From Daldinia sp. FL1419 (Eukaryota > Ascomycota > Sordariomycetes > Xylariales > Hypoxylaceae), in assembly GCA_025201765.1 (NCBI GenBank), contig MU623391.1, positions 1 through 64,000 on the forward strand: a stretch of 64,000 nt of DNA, read 5' to 3'. The notes beneath the pieces are model-generated. The model made no database searches, was not told where the DNA came from, and saw only the letters and a program-made list of their open reading frames with translations. Each line of letters begins with the position of its first letter. Position 1 is the stretch's first letter. This document shows, piece after piece, positions 24,701 through 35,646 of the stretch. The position numbers and the translations under genes were made by a program.

Positions 24701-25175
24701 GTGTGTACCCAAGTACCTATTTATGTCGCCGAATAGAGTAGATTCTTTATTTTCAAGGGAGACTTCTAATAACTAGAGGTCGAAGTTCTTGTGATTGCAA
24801 AGATACAGTATACTGCACAGTCCGCCTGCACCAACTGTGAACCAACTCCCCTGGTAATCCATTGAACTATTGGTGGAAGTTGGGTATTGTACAGTCTCTG
24901 AGCAAGTCTCTGAGCACTGGGGCGCCACTTTACGCGCTGCGCCACAGAACCTCGGTCCATAGACGCGTTCTCCGTAGCGTTTTCAATTTAACCAACATGA
25001 CGCGACGAAGCTAAAGAGGTTATTAGGTAACAACGGAAATCTCGAAGCTCTTTTACATATTCAATTAGTGAAAAGGAGCGGTGGCGGATATTTGAACAAC
25101 AATCGTCATAAATATCGATATCAGGATCGTTATCTTATTCCGGTATATGGGTTGGATAATACCGTCTTCTTACTG
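21701..25175. other. 3.5-kb spacer between divergent BST1 and PMS1 genes
   Basis: Promoters of both flanking genes must lie at its two ends. The rest is AT-rich with A/T homopolymers (22128-22215) and no ORF with coding character. A perfect 12-bp palindrome CTAGGTACCTAG lies at 24568-24579, and a tRNA-like/SINE-like segment on the minus strand at about 24766-24965. Confidence 0.5.
24766..24965 (-). repeat. Possible tRNA-derived SINE relic
   Basis: On the minus strand, TGGCGCAGCGCG (near 24948-24937) fits a pol III A-box, preceded by GGTTCTG as in tRNA 5' ends. Loose B-box-like sequences follow (AGTTCAATGG and GGTTCACAGTT), but at spacings that do not fold as a tRNA. A 12-bp tandem duplication (AGTCTCTGAGCA) lies inside. 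No poly-A tail or target duplication was identified, so the assignment is weak. Confidence 0.3.
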
Positions 25176-28100
25176 ATGGCGACTATAAAAGCCATCGAGG
25201 CACGAACTGTAAGCAGTTGTCGAGCCCCCTTTTCGATACTCCTTTAATTATATTTATAATTGCAATGCTAAATCTTTTAGATACACCAAATCCAATCTGG
25301 TCAAGTCATAGTTGACCTATGCTCTGTTGTTAAAGAATTGGTAGAGAATAGTTTGGATGCCGGGGCTACAAATATTGGTTCGTATTCTATTCAGCCGTGT
25401 ATTATATCTCTATCCGCTCGCTAACAGAAACTCCGCCTGCTAGAGGTTCGCTTTAAGAACCAGGGCTTGGACTCCATAGAGGTCCAGGACAATGGATCAG
25501 GCATATCCAAACAAAACTACGAAACATTGGCACTTAAGCATTATACTTCTAAACTAGCCACATATGCGGATCTATCGTCCCTTCAAACCTTTGGCTTTCG
25601 AGGAGAGGCCTTGTCGTCCCTTTGCGCCTTATCTAAATTTACTGTGACAACGTGCTTGGCTTCGGACGCGCCAAAAGGATCGAAACTGGAATTCGAAACC
25701 TCGGGGAAGCTATGCAGCACGAGCATGGTAGCCGCTCAGAAGGGCACCACAGTAACTATCGAGGGGCTTTTTCACAATCTTCCTGTCCGTCGCCGCGAGT
25801 TAGAGCGTAATATCAAACGCGAATGGAATAAGGTTATTGGGGTTCTTAACCAATATGCCTGCATCCAGACTGGACTTAAATTCTCCGTGTCTCAGCAGCC
25901 CAACAAGGGTAAACGGGTAGTGCTGTTTTCCACTAAAGGGAATCAAACAACTCGAGAAAATATTGTCAACGTATTCGGAGCAAAAACCCTAGCCGTCCTC
26001 ATACCATTAGACCTGAAACTCGAGCTCGAGCTTACTACCCCTCCGGGCCAAAAATGGACCGCGCAAGGCGACAGCAATGTTCATGAAATCCGCATCAAGG
26101 GGCACGTATCCCGTCCTGCCCATGGAGAAGGACGTCAGACTCCCGATAGGCAGATGTTCTTCGTGAACGGCCGTCCTTGTGGCTTACCTCAATTCGCTAA
26201 AGTATTTAACGAGGTGTATAAATCTTACAATTCCTCTCAATCTCCCTTTATTTTCGCTGATATCCAACTGGACACTCATCTCTATGACGTTAATGTTAGC
26301 CCTGATAAGCGCACTATTCTCTTGCATGATCAAAGTCGGATGCTCGATAATCTTAGGGAGTCTCTCGTAGCCCTCTTTGAATCGCAAGACTATGCCTTAC
26401 CTACATCCCAATTATCAAACTCAAAACAAACGCCTTTCAAAAAAACTTCCATAAGTAGACAGAATACTCCTTTCTCTGAGGTAGGATCAAAACGGTCTGT
26501 TTCGATTGACAACAACTCCCAGCAAATCCCTATGCCTATAGATTCAGAGGACACGGAACAGCAAAATGATTTTGAAGAGAACGGGTCTACGAGCAAGTCC
26601 GTGCCGAAAGACCTAGGCTTGACAGATCCAATATCTCCTAGTAGCCAAGGCCACAATCCAATGAATAGATGGGCCGAACGGAAATCGGAGCCTGGTACTG
26701 ATACGCATTCCACCGCGGCTGAAGCCTTAAAGGATATACCAGAAGATTCGAAGTCAAAGGGTCATATATTTTCTAAGTTTGCAAAGGATTATACAGAAGA
26801 TAGCACCAATGACTCCGAAGTTGCCAACGGCACGACACCGTCTGAAGCACCGCGCGAGGAAACCGATTTTCGCGCGCGCCTAGCCGAGTTGAGTAAGATC
26901 AAGGCAAGCCAGCGCGATAATAGCCCGGTATCGAGCGCTCGAGAAGTCATTGAGCCACCTATTCCAGCTGTATCTACCTCATCCCGTATGTCAGATATCA
27001 AGACCAATAGGGTTAGCTCATCTTCAGCTGTGAAGCGAACAGCACCGGAGGTGGCTACGATCATGGTAGGTAATCATACAGTAACTAGCATTATTGGCTC
27101 TCCTTCGAAGAGGCAACGGACGGGAGACGATAAGGCCCGCGAGTCATCAAGAGGGCAACGAGCTTCCAAGGGGGTGGCCACAGTGCCTTCATTTAATGGA
27201 CGTTTAACACAAATGTTTGCGGCCCATTCGCAGTCAAAGCAGGCTGAGCCGATACATACTAAGGCCACCCCAGAAGCAACAGAACCTTCCGATGACTCTG
27301 ATGGCTCTAGCGAACAGCTATTTGTTGAAGACGACGGCGATGAGCAAAATGACGAAGTCGTGGTATGGAGCCCGAGTGAAGCAGCCACAGAGAGTATTGA
27401 AGAGCAAGACAATGAATCTGATAAGCAACCTCCTGAACCTGAGAATGCAAATACCGATCCACGAGGTGACGTACCACTTTCCCCAAGTCCATCTACAGGC
27501 GACGAAGATGTAGACAAGCACACTGAAGAAACACAAGGGGAGGTTGAACTGGAAGTTGCGACCGTCACCGCGGACGGTTTGAAACCAGCCGTTTCCGAAG
27601 AGGCGCAGAAACGTACACAGAGCTTTATAAAGGGTGGTACCAAGAAGAGAGATTCAACGCGGTCATTACTGCAAACACTACGCATAGATGAAAAGTATAT
27701 ACAAAAATCCTTAGCATTGCATCAAGAATGCCTCAAGGATACCTCGTTATCAACGGCATCTGAGCCTACGGCGGAAAGACTTGATGCTGAGGACGCCGAA
27801 GAGAAATTGTCTCTGACGATTTCGAAAGCCGACTTCGGGAAGATGAAAATAATTGGACAGTTCAACCTAGGTTTCATCTTAGCAATTCGTGAGGCCAAAG
27901 TAAACCCTGAGGATACCGACAAAAAGGGTGATAGAGATGACGAGCTCTTCATTATCGACCAGCATGCAACGGATGAGAAATACAACTTTGAACGGCTCCA
28001 GGCTAATACCGTTGTGCAATCTCAAAGACTAGTCCAGCCCAAGGCATTAGAACTCACAGCTCTCGAGGAAGAAGTCATCAGAGAGAACCTCGAAGCACTA

Positions 28101-28553
28101 GAAGCGAACGGCTTCATAGTAGCCATGGACGAGAGCGGCGACCAACCGGTTGGGTCTCGTTGCCAACTTCTTAGCCTACCGCTTAGTCGGGAGACGACAT
28201 TCGACCTCACCGACCTCGAGGAGCTTATTTCAATTTTAACAGACCACCAATCTAATTCGGCAAATTCTATTCCTAGACCATCTAAAGTCAGGAAAATGTT
28301 CGCCATGCGCGCCTGTCGAAGCAGCGTTATGATTGGCAAGTCCCTAACCCTAAAGCAAATGGAGAAGTTAGTCCGGCACATGGGCGAACTCGATAAGCCG
28401 TGGAATTGTCCCCACGGACGCCCGACGATGCGGCATCTTTGTGGCTTGGGCGCGTGGACTGATATAGCGTGGAGCGAGGACGACGGGTTTGACGGGGAGA
28501 GGATGCCGAAGACGGATTGGGGCAGGTATGTTAAGGAGAAGAATGGGTTGTAG
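25176..28553 (+). CDS. PMS1: DNA mismatch repair protein PMS1 (MutL homologue)
   Basis: The exons are 25176-25208, 25281-25377 and 25444-28553, giving 1079 aa; introns are 72 and 66 nt. It is the MutL-alpha endonuclease subunit acting with MLH1 in nuclear mismatch repair. The GHKL ATPase motifs are visible: ELVENSLDAG (30-39), DNGSGI and GFRGEALSSL. MutL transducer sequence follows (FFVNGRPCGLPQ, DVNVSPDKR). Residues of about 340-770 form a long polar, disordered linker. The C-terminal dimerisation and endonuclease domain has DQHATDEKYNFE (from D882), which fits the metal-binding DQHA(X)2E(X)4E motif, plus CPHGRPTMRHL near the end. The two small 5' exons are needed to supply the N-terminal ATPase residues. 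Intron 2 uses the less usual donor GTTCGT, but the acceptor CTGCTAG restores EVRFKNQGLDSIEV exactly. Confidence 0.96.
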
Positions 28554-29129
28554 CGTGTAGTTTGCCTTGGTATTTGATGCCTTGGGTTTTAGTACTTTGC
28601 GTGCATGCTGCATTGGTAAGGCGCTTGGTAAGGGGGGTAGGGTTGGCTTGATAGATTTATGGATATACCCTTGTTGTAGTGCAAGTGTTTACATGAGAAT
28701 GAATAGTCGATCTTAACTGCAATACCGGATTAAAAATTATGAGACTAATAAGCAAAAGACGTGAAGTAGGTGAAGATTATCCATCTGTCAATATCGAGTC
28801 GATAATTCATAGCATTACACGATTCAAGGATATTAAAACTTTGTAGAGTATCTCCCATTTCTCATTATTGCCATGAAACCAGAGCCCTAACCTGACCTAC
28901 CAAGATCCAGATCCAGATCCGGTTCCAGTCCCCGATTCGTGCTTTGTCCTAATATTACATCCATGAATTCATCATCACATACATTACCAACCACACTGCC
29001 CCCTTACCCCCCCCTTCCTGCTCCCGTCCCCCATTCAGAGAACCCTACAAGAAACCCCTGCGGCGGACCAGTCCGCCTTACCATCGAATCCGTCCAGAAC
29101 ACTCAGGGTATCCATTGTGCCTATTATCC
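28554..29129. other. Intergenic region, convergent 3' ends
   Basis: PMS1 and the next gene converge here. It holds an AGATCC triple repeat near 28904-28920 and C-rich stretches near 29000-29030. No gene is supported. Confidence 0.5.
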
Positions 29130-31221
29130 CTAATCATCATTCAAAATACTATACCGCGAATACCGATTCCCACCTAGTCCCTCCTCCGCAATCTTCCCAC
29201 TAACATTTCTCCTCCAAGCCCCCGCCGCACTCCCACCTCCTAAATCACCATAATCGTTCCCCGACGAAACCTGCCGGTTCCCGTTCCCCCCCTGTGCTGC
29301 TTTCCCGCCAATCATAACGGGTGGTGTGGCGGGCTTCAACTCGCCGTACGGCTTAGCGTAGAAATCGCCATCGGGTTGGATCGACGAGTCCCTATTCCGC
29401 CCACCGTTTCCGCTGCCGCCGCTCTTCGGCACGGCTAAGCTACGCCGCCAGAACGAGGGGGCGCGGCCCGGGCTCGTTTTCTCGTCCGCGATGTCCTGGG
29501 ATCCACTTACGCTGCGCGCGTTGTGATTGACTTCGGAGAGAGGCTGGAACGGCGTCTTCTGTCTACTAGCGATTTCCCTGCCCTCCCCTTGGACAACCTG
29601 CGGTTTCCCCTGAGGCGTTGGGTTTAAGCGCAGTGGGTTTGGGCGCAGATGTCCCATGACGTCGATGGGGCTGCTAGGGACATCGTCGGCTTCGAAGTCC
29701 GAGTCGTCGGGGCGCATCATGTCGTTGTTTTCGCGGTCCGAGTCATCTTCTGAGTCGTCAAGATTGTATCGCTGGTTTACGGCTTCGTATTGCTGGGACT
29801 GGGTCTTGGATTGGCGCGAGCGCTCGGCGGCATTGAGGGCCCGTTGACGCTCTTGTGTTCTGTTGATGAGGGAGTCCGAGGCGTACCATGCTTCGGTGAA
29901 CTTGGCGATGCGGGTAGGTGAGGCGTTGGTGGGCTGATGTGGGGATGGGGCTGCTGTGATGGTTATGCTACTAGGTCGGGAAGAGGGTGGCGTGTGTACG
30001 CCAGTTTCGTGGAGAGGGACCTCAGTGTAACTTGCACGTTGGGCAACTCGCGGGGTAGATAGGCGTTTCAACTCCGCAACACTATTACGGGGAGAGTTGC
30101 CTGGGGTGATCTGGTACTGTCTGCTGGGGAGGTCACATCGGGAGTCACGCTTCGACGATGAGAAAGAGTCCCGGGAACCAGTACGTGTGTGCATGAATGG
30201 AATGCTAGGCGGTTTCGAGAGGTCGTCGCCCGGAATACCTGAGTGCCGGTAGTTTTCAAAGGGCGAATCGTCCGAGACTGCAGTGTAGCTGGTTGCGACA
30301 GAAGACTTGTTGCGCTTGTGCTGCTTGACACGAGAGGTAAGATGGTCTTCCAATGGGTTGAAGTCTGGCGGCATGCTAGCGATTCGTCGGAACATAAGAC
30401 ATAGCCAGACCGATATACAAAGCGAAATAGCGTGCAAACCGCTGGCGCAAATAAGCGTAAAGTACTCGCTCTGGATGAGGTACTCGGTAAGTTCGGGCGA
30501 AGCCGTTACAATGAGCTCCCACTCCTTGCCGTGGTTAACGACGGAGATGACGCCGAAGGCATATAGCGGAATAACAGTTAGATCGGTAACACCGGCGAAC
30601 ATCTGGTAAGCTGCCGACGAGCCGGGAGGTCTAGACCCGGCAGGTCTTATAAGATGCCAAATAGCATAAACACAGCTAATAGCTATAACACCGGGCTATA
30701 TTATCGTCGTCAGTAAACAATTAACAGTTGTAAGAAGATATGATAAGATATATGTATAAGACGTACCGTAATTCTCAAAACCCAAGCAGTGAGGAGGTCA
30801 ACATTAGAGATTAGTATCATGAGAACGAGTAAACACCCGCCTCCAATCATCTCTAGGATGCGAAGGAATAACTGAACATATCTCATGAACTTGATCCACC
30901 ATTTGGTAGTACTGCTCATAGGTTTGAACATTGAAGTGCGCCCAGTCGGCACGACATGCGCACTTGAGAGGGAGATAGGTTAGCGATTATTTATATTCAT
31001 ATATATACCTCTATATATATAAGACGTTGATTCTCTATTTGGTTTATAACTTACTCTGGATGTCGGTTAAAAGCTAGAAAAGGACCCTTCGGCTTCTTCT
31101 TCTTCTTCTTGGGTTGCGGTTCCCAGCTCGCTCTGGTGATGGCCTTGGGATCGAAAGGTTTCTCGGGAGATCTCGAGTCGCGCCTTTCGGCATCGTACAA
31201 GTAAGGTTGTTGAGCGCCCAT
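29130..31221 (-). CDS. Fungal four-segment membrane protein with long disordered tail, function unknown
   Basis: The exons 31221-31055, 30962-30767 and 30695-29130 give 642 aa; introns are 92 and 71 nt. I do not recognise a named family, though the architecture resembles uncharacterised proteins of filamentous ascomycetes. Residues 1-55 are polar with a Lys run (KKKKKKPKG, about 38-46). Four hydrophobic segments lie at about 92-112, 118-140, 153-174 and 199-223. The last ends in FRRIASMPPDFNPLEDHLT, after which residues of about 230-642 are Ser/Pro/Arg-rich and probably disordered, with an acidic stretch (DDSEDDSDRENND). This suggests a plasma- or endomembrane protein with a large, probably phosphorylated cytosolic tail. 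All three exons keep one frame and the internal boundaries have good GT/AG sites, so the model is firm even though the function is not. Confidence 0.85.
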
Positions 31222-32097
31222 ATTTACGGACGTCTCAATCTCAGTCTAGCTGGCGAGGCTGAGAGACATTCGTCGGATAAGTGAAGACAGGATTGGATCG
31301 ACGGGTTTAAACTGGAATGCGTGGTCTTGGTCTTATGATTACGAAGAAGAGGCGGGAACGCCAATTGATGATGTGGGGGAAGAAGGTGGGATGTAAGGAT
31401 ATCTACTGTAAAGTGTGTCCGTGTGTACGATATGTAAGGTAGGTACACACATAGGTAGTGCATGCAAGGCACATAACGAAATGACGGGGATTGTGTATCG
31501 TGGGTTTGAGAAACTGGGAAGTTGTTTGGTTGCTACGGCAACAGGCGACAGAATAAAGTAACAAAACAATCTTATTGGATAACTCACCTAACTCACCTAA
31601 CTCACCTAGCCGACTTACACAAGGCATGACAGGGAACCGCATATTTCTTTGTTTTCTTAGATTACGATGCGGCTATATCGGGTAATATTCTTATTTTGCG
31701 CAGTTTTGGGCGCCAATCAATGCCATCGGGCCACTTCACGGCTAGGCACTTGAATTAACTAATCTAACCGTTAGATGTGTATAGATTATGGAGATGGAGA
31801 ATCCCGTAATTTACTACGAACTGTACTATGTATGCAGGACTTGGTGTTTTTAGTTGATCAGTTTTATTAATCAGCCATCATACACTATCATATATAGGTA
31901 CTAATTGTACGGCGGTCTTTAGCGGCCATGTCGGACCTCGGAGCACCGAGACTTTCCAGTATGTAACAATCTAAAATTTCCATTCGACGTCATTTTGAGA
32001 TGCTTCTGCCGCTTTGACCATCTTAATGTAGTTAACGCTTCATATTCTTATTAGAGATGCGACAGCGACTATACTCTTTTGATTAATATCGTGAACC
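31222..32097. promoter_or_regulatory. Shared upstream region of divergent membrane-protein and ARH1 genes
   Basis: The two genes diverge, so this 876-bp region must contain both promoters. It has an exact 9-bp tandem repeat AACTCACCT x3 at 31581-31607. No TATA box or named factor site is clear enough to call. Confidence 0.5.
31581..31607. repeat. Tandem repeat AACTCACCT x3
   Basis: Three exact 9-bp copies lie about 360 bp upstream of the membrane-protein start codon. It could be a promoter microsatellite; no factor is inferred. Confidence 0.8.
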
Positions 32098-33756
32098 ATG
32101 AGACTTCTAACAAACTCATGGCTTTGTGCGACCTGTCAGCGCAGAACCTCTGTACCCATTGCCAGGAGAATATCATTTTATTCAACCGCAAGCCGACATG
32201 ATAGGCCCCTCCGAATGGCCGTAGTTGGCTCCGGCCCGGCCGGCTTCTACACGGCATACCGGGTCATGTCCAAAGTACCGAAAACTAAAGTTGACATGTT
32301 TGAAGCGTTACCCGTGCCGTATGGTCTAGTGAGATTTGGCGTTGCGCCAGATCATCCCGAAGTCAAGGTACGAATTAAATAAACCGCATTACATCTATTA
32401 ATATCACGAATAATATTTGACCGTTTATAAATATAGAATTGCCAAGAGAAATTCGAAGAAGTTGCAAGCTCTCCTGATTTTACATTCGTTGGAAACGTCT
32501 CTATTGGTAATGCAGGTGGCCATTTTGACGGCTGCACAATACCGCTGGCTTCTATGATGCATCACTACGATGCCGTCGTATTTGCTTATGGCGCATCTAA
32601 AGACAAGCGCCTTGGTATCCCTGGTGAATCCGAGCTGCAAGGTATCTACTCGGCCCGTGAGTTCGTGGGCTGGTATAATGGTCTACCGGAATATGCAAAC
32701 CTAGCCCCGGATCTCACCAAAGGAGATGAGGCCGTTATCATCGGACAGGGAAATGTTGCTCTTGACGTTGCCAGGATGCTATTGGAGAACGTAGATATAT
32801 TGCGAAAGTCGGATATAACAGAGGCGGCCATAGAAACATTGTTAAAGAGTCGCATTAAGCGAGTTCATATCGTGGGAAGAAGAGGTCCAATGCAGGTGAG
32901 TTTGAAACTATCGAGGGCGAAGACTTTAATTACTGACTATCCCCCCTAGGCCGCTTTCACTATAAAGGAAGTTCGAGAATTAATGAAACTCCATGGAGTT
33001 GCCTTTCACGACATCGACATGTCGCTCATTCCAGATGAGATATCGAAGCTACCCCGGGCTCGACGAAGGCTCATGGACATAATGGTGAAGGGATCAACGG
33101 CTCGATTGGAAGACGCCGCTAAGTCATGGTCCCTGGACTTTTGCTTATCTCCAACGGCATTCCTCGGCCAACCTGGCGGGCAAATCGAAAGCACCGTGTT
33201 TGAACGGACATCACTAGCATCACCTTTTGACCCGTCCTCGAGCGTTACTGGTACTGGTGAGAAAGTAACGATACCCTCTGCTGTGGCGTTCCGTTCCATC
33301 GGCTATAAATCCGTGGCACTTCCTGGGTTTGACGAGGCGGGCATCTCGTTTGATGAAAGGAAAGGGATTATTAACAACGATGGAATGGGACGGGTACTAC
33401 GAGCGAAGGGCGACGGAGAAGGCTCTCAGCAGTCATTGCATTTACCTGGTGTTTACTGCGCCGGCTGGGTGAAGAGAGGCCCGACGGGTGTCATTGCGTC
33501 GACTATGGAGGACGCATTTTCCACTGGCGATGCGATCGCCTCCGATTGGAATTCCAATGCCAAGTTTCTCGAAGGAGAAAGCAGCTCTGGCTGGGAAGCC
33601 CTACGAGCAGGGGTAGAACACGGTAAATGCAGGGTTATCCAGTGGGACGACTGGCGGAAGATAGACAAGGCGGAACGAGAGCGGGGTCTACTGCTAGGAA
33701 AAGAAAGGGAGAAGTTTACGAGCACGAAGGAGATGATATCTGCTGCTGGAAACTAG
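32098..33756 (+). CDS. ARH1: Mitochondrial NADPH:adrenodoxin (ferredoxin) reductase
   Basis: The exons 32098-32367, 32437-32895 and 32950-33756 give 511 aa; introns are 69 and 54 nt, both phase 0. The enzyme passes electrons from NADPH through FAD to mitochondrial ferredoxin for iron-sulfur cluster assembly and heme A synthesis. Residues 1-38 form an Arg/Ser-rich mitochondrial presequence. The FAD motif is VVGSGPAGFYTAY (42-54); LPVPYGLVRFGVAPDHPEVK closes exon 1, and the NADP-binding motif is IIGQGNVALDVAR (191-203). GRRGPMQAAFT spans the second splice junction, and the C-terminal YCAGWVKRGPTGVIAST is the conserved FAD-contact block. Length fits fungal Arh1. Its 3' end lies only 81 bp from the convergent ETF-alpha gene. 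Confidence 0.95.
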
Positions 33757-33837
33757 ACTAGAAAGATACCCTCGCGGGCGATTGCAAAAAAATAAATTTG
33801 TATTTATATATAGGTAGGCACCTACTTATATCATCAC

Positions 33838-34967
33838 TTATGAGCTCTTCAACTTCTCCGTTAATTCGGGTACCTTGTCGAATAAATCACCGACTAACCC
33901 CACGTCTGCTACTTGGAATATGGGCGCCTCGGCGTCTTTGTTAATAGCTGCAATCACCTTGCTGTCCTTCATACCCGCCAGATGTTGAATTGCACCAGAA
34001 ATTCCAACGGCCAGGTATAGTTGAGGGGCGACCACCTTGCCCGTTTGCCCGACCTGAAGACTGTTGTCGGCGTATCCGCTATCTACCGCGGCACGAGAAG
34101 CACCAACTGCAGCACCTAAAGAGTCTGCGAGTGGGAGCATAATCTTATCGAAGTCCTCCTTCGACTTTAGACCTCGGCCTCCGGATACCACTCTGCCGGC
34201 GGTCGCTAGGTCGGGCCTGTCCGATTTAGCTAGATCTTCGGAAACCCATTCCACGTTGATTTCAACGTTGGGGTCCACGCCGTCTTCTATTGTTGCGGAG
34301 CCGCCCTGTGCTTCAGCGGCGGGGAAGGCCGTGCCGCGAATAGTAATAACCTTGACCGAATCGGAAGACTCAACGGTCGCGATGGCGTTTCCAGCGTAAA
34401 TCGGGCGAACAAAGGTGTTCTCGTTTTCGATAGCAGTGATATCCGAAACTTGTTGGGAGTCGAGGATTGCGGCGACTCGCGGTAATAAGCTTTTCCCAAA
34501 GGCAGTGTGACCTGCGATGATATGAGTATAACCGCCCTTCTTGATGTTTTCGACTAATAAAGGCGCGAAGTTTTCCGGAAGACCCTGTGATTTAAAGAAA
34601 TGTCAATTCATCTTATTTTGCAACTCAATTAAATAGTAGAATAGTTCTCGCGCACCTTGTCGTAAGCAGCGTTGTCCACCGCGATTATCTTCTCGACGCC
34701 TTCTACTTTGGCCGCCTCCTCAGCTACGGGCTTAATGTTGCTTCCTGCGACGAATGCGTGTATCGAGCCACCGAGCTTCTTGGCGGCTGTAATTGCGCTC
34801 AAGGAACCGTGGTTGAGCTTTCCATCGCGCTGTTCTAGAACGGCCAATGACGACAATAATCTTCGAAGGGCCGAGGGGTTGCTGAAAGGACTTGAAAACG
34901 CAGAAGTAGAGCGTGGCAAGCTGCCGACGCTTCTAAGAACTGTTCGGCCCGCTGTAGAGAAAAGCAT
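33838..34967 (-). CDS. ETFA: Electron transfer flavoprotein alpha subunit, mitochondrial
   Basis: The exons 34967-34656 and 34584-33838 give 352 aa; the 71-nt intron is phase 0. With the beta subunit it carries electrons from matrix acyl-CoA and other dehydrogenases to ETF-ubiquinone oxidoreductase. The first 35 residues (MLFSTAGRTVLRSV and onward) are a mitochondrial presequence. LAVLEQRDGKLN begins the mature N-domain, and GHTAFGKSLLPRVAAIL lies early in exon 2. The FAD domain shows RVVSGGRGLKSKEDF, SRAAVDSGYADNSLQVGQTG and LYLAVGISGAIQHLAGM, ending with the ADVGLVGDLFDKVPEL block. The frame is open further upstream (to 35060), but the chosen ATG gives the typical presequence length. Yeast names the orthologue AIM45. 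Confidence 0.96.
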
Positions 34968-35646
34968 TGTGTTTTGCGACTGGAAATTGGCAAGTTTCGC
35001 ACTGCGGCCTTGTCGTGAATTCCATGAATTCCATGAATTGGGTTGTTCACGGCTTCCCACCGAGGTAACAAAAGTAATGCATGTAATTCGGACCCGATAG
35101 CGGAAGTCTACGCATGTAATTACATAACATACCTATGTATGCTCGAATCGGGTTCCACGTTGCATTTCATAAAGGTACATACCAAGTACGTACCTTATAT
35201 TATGCACGTTCCATATTAATAATTCAACCACGTGACTAATAGGTATCCCTCAAGCTCTTCGACGAAGCACGGACCAAGACAGACAAAGCTAACTTTCTCC
35301 CAATTACTGCACGGCTTTCTCAGCTCCATTGCCAGTTGGTTTCCTTTTAGTCGCGCCAAATTATTTCTCCAAACACGCGGTCGCCCAGCTCATCGCATAG
35401 GGACCTATCCAATGAATTAATATCCATCAACCTCCTAACCGGTTAACAACTTGTGGAAGCGCATTCTTCAATTAAATTTCTTCCCACTCGTTAAATTGTC
35501 GGTCGTCGCTGGAATCAGACCTTTTTCAATATTTCGCGTCAGCTGCTTTTTTTAATTCATATTTTCAAAAATAAATATAATCAAGTACCAAGATCTCTTC
35601 CCCCCTTCGAACGTCGTTGGATATTCGCAAAACATTTTCCTTCAAG
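34968..35646. promoter_or_regulatory. Shared upstream region of divergent ETF-alpha and SWI3/RSC8 genes
   Basis: The flanking genes diverge across 679 bp. A short direct repeat of GAATTCCAT lies at about 35037-35059. No other gene or RNA is seen. Confidence 0.5.

Noticed and set aside
27074..27685. 203-codon minus-strand Ser/Cys-rich frame inside PMS1
   Set aside because: It is antisense to the PMS1 linker; its Ser-rich composition is what the reverse complement of a Glu/Asp/Thr-rich linker gives.
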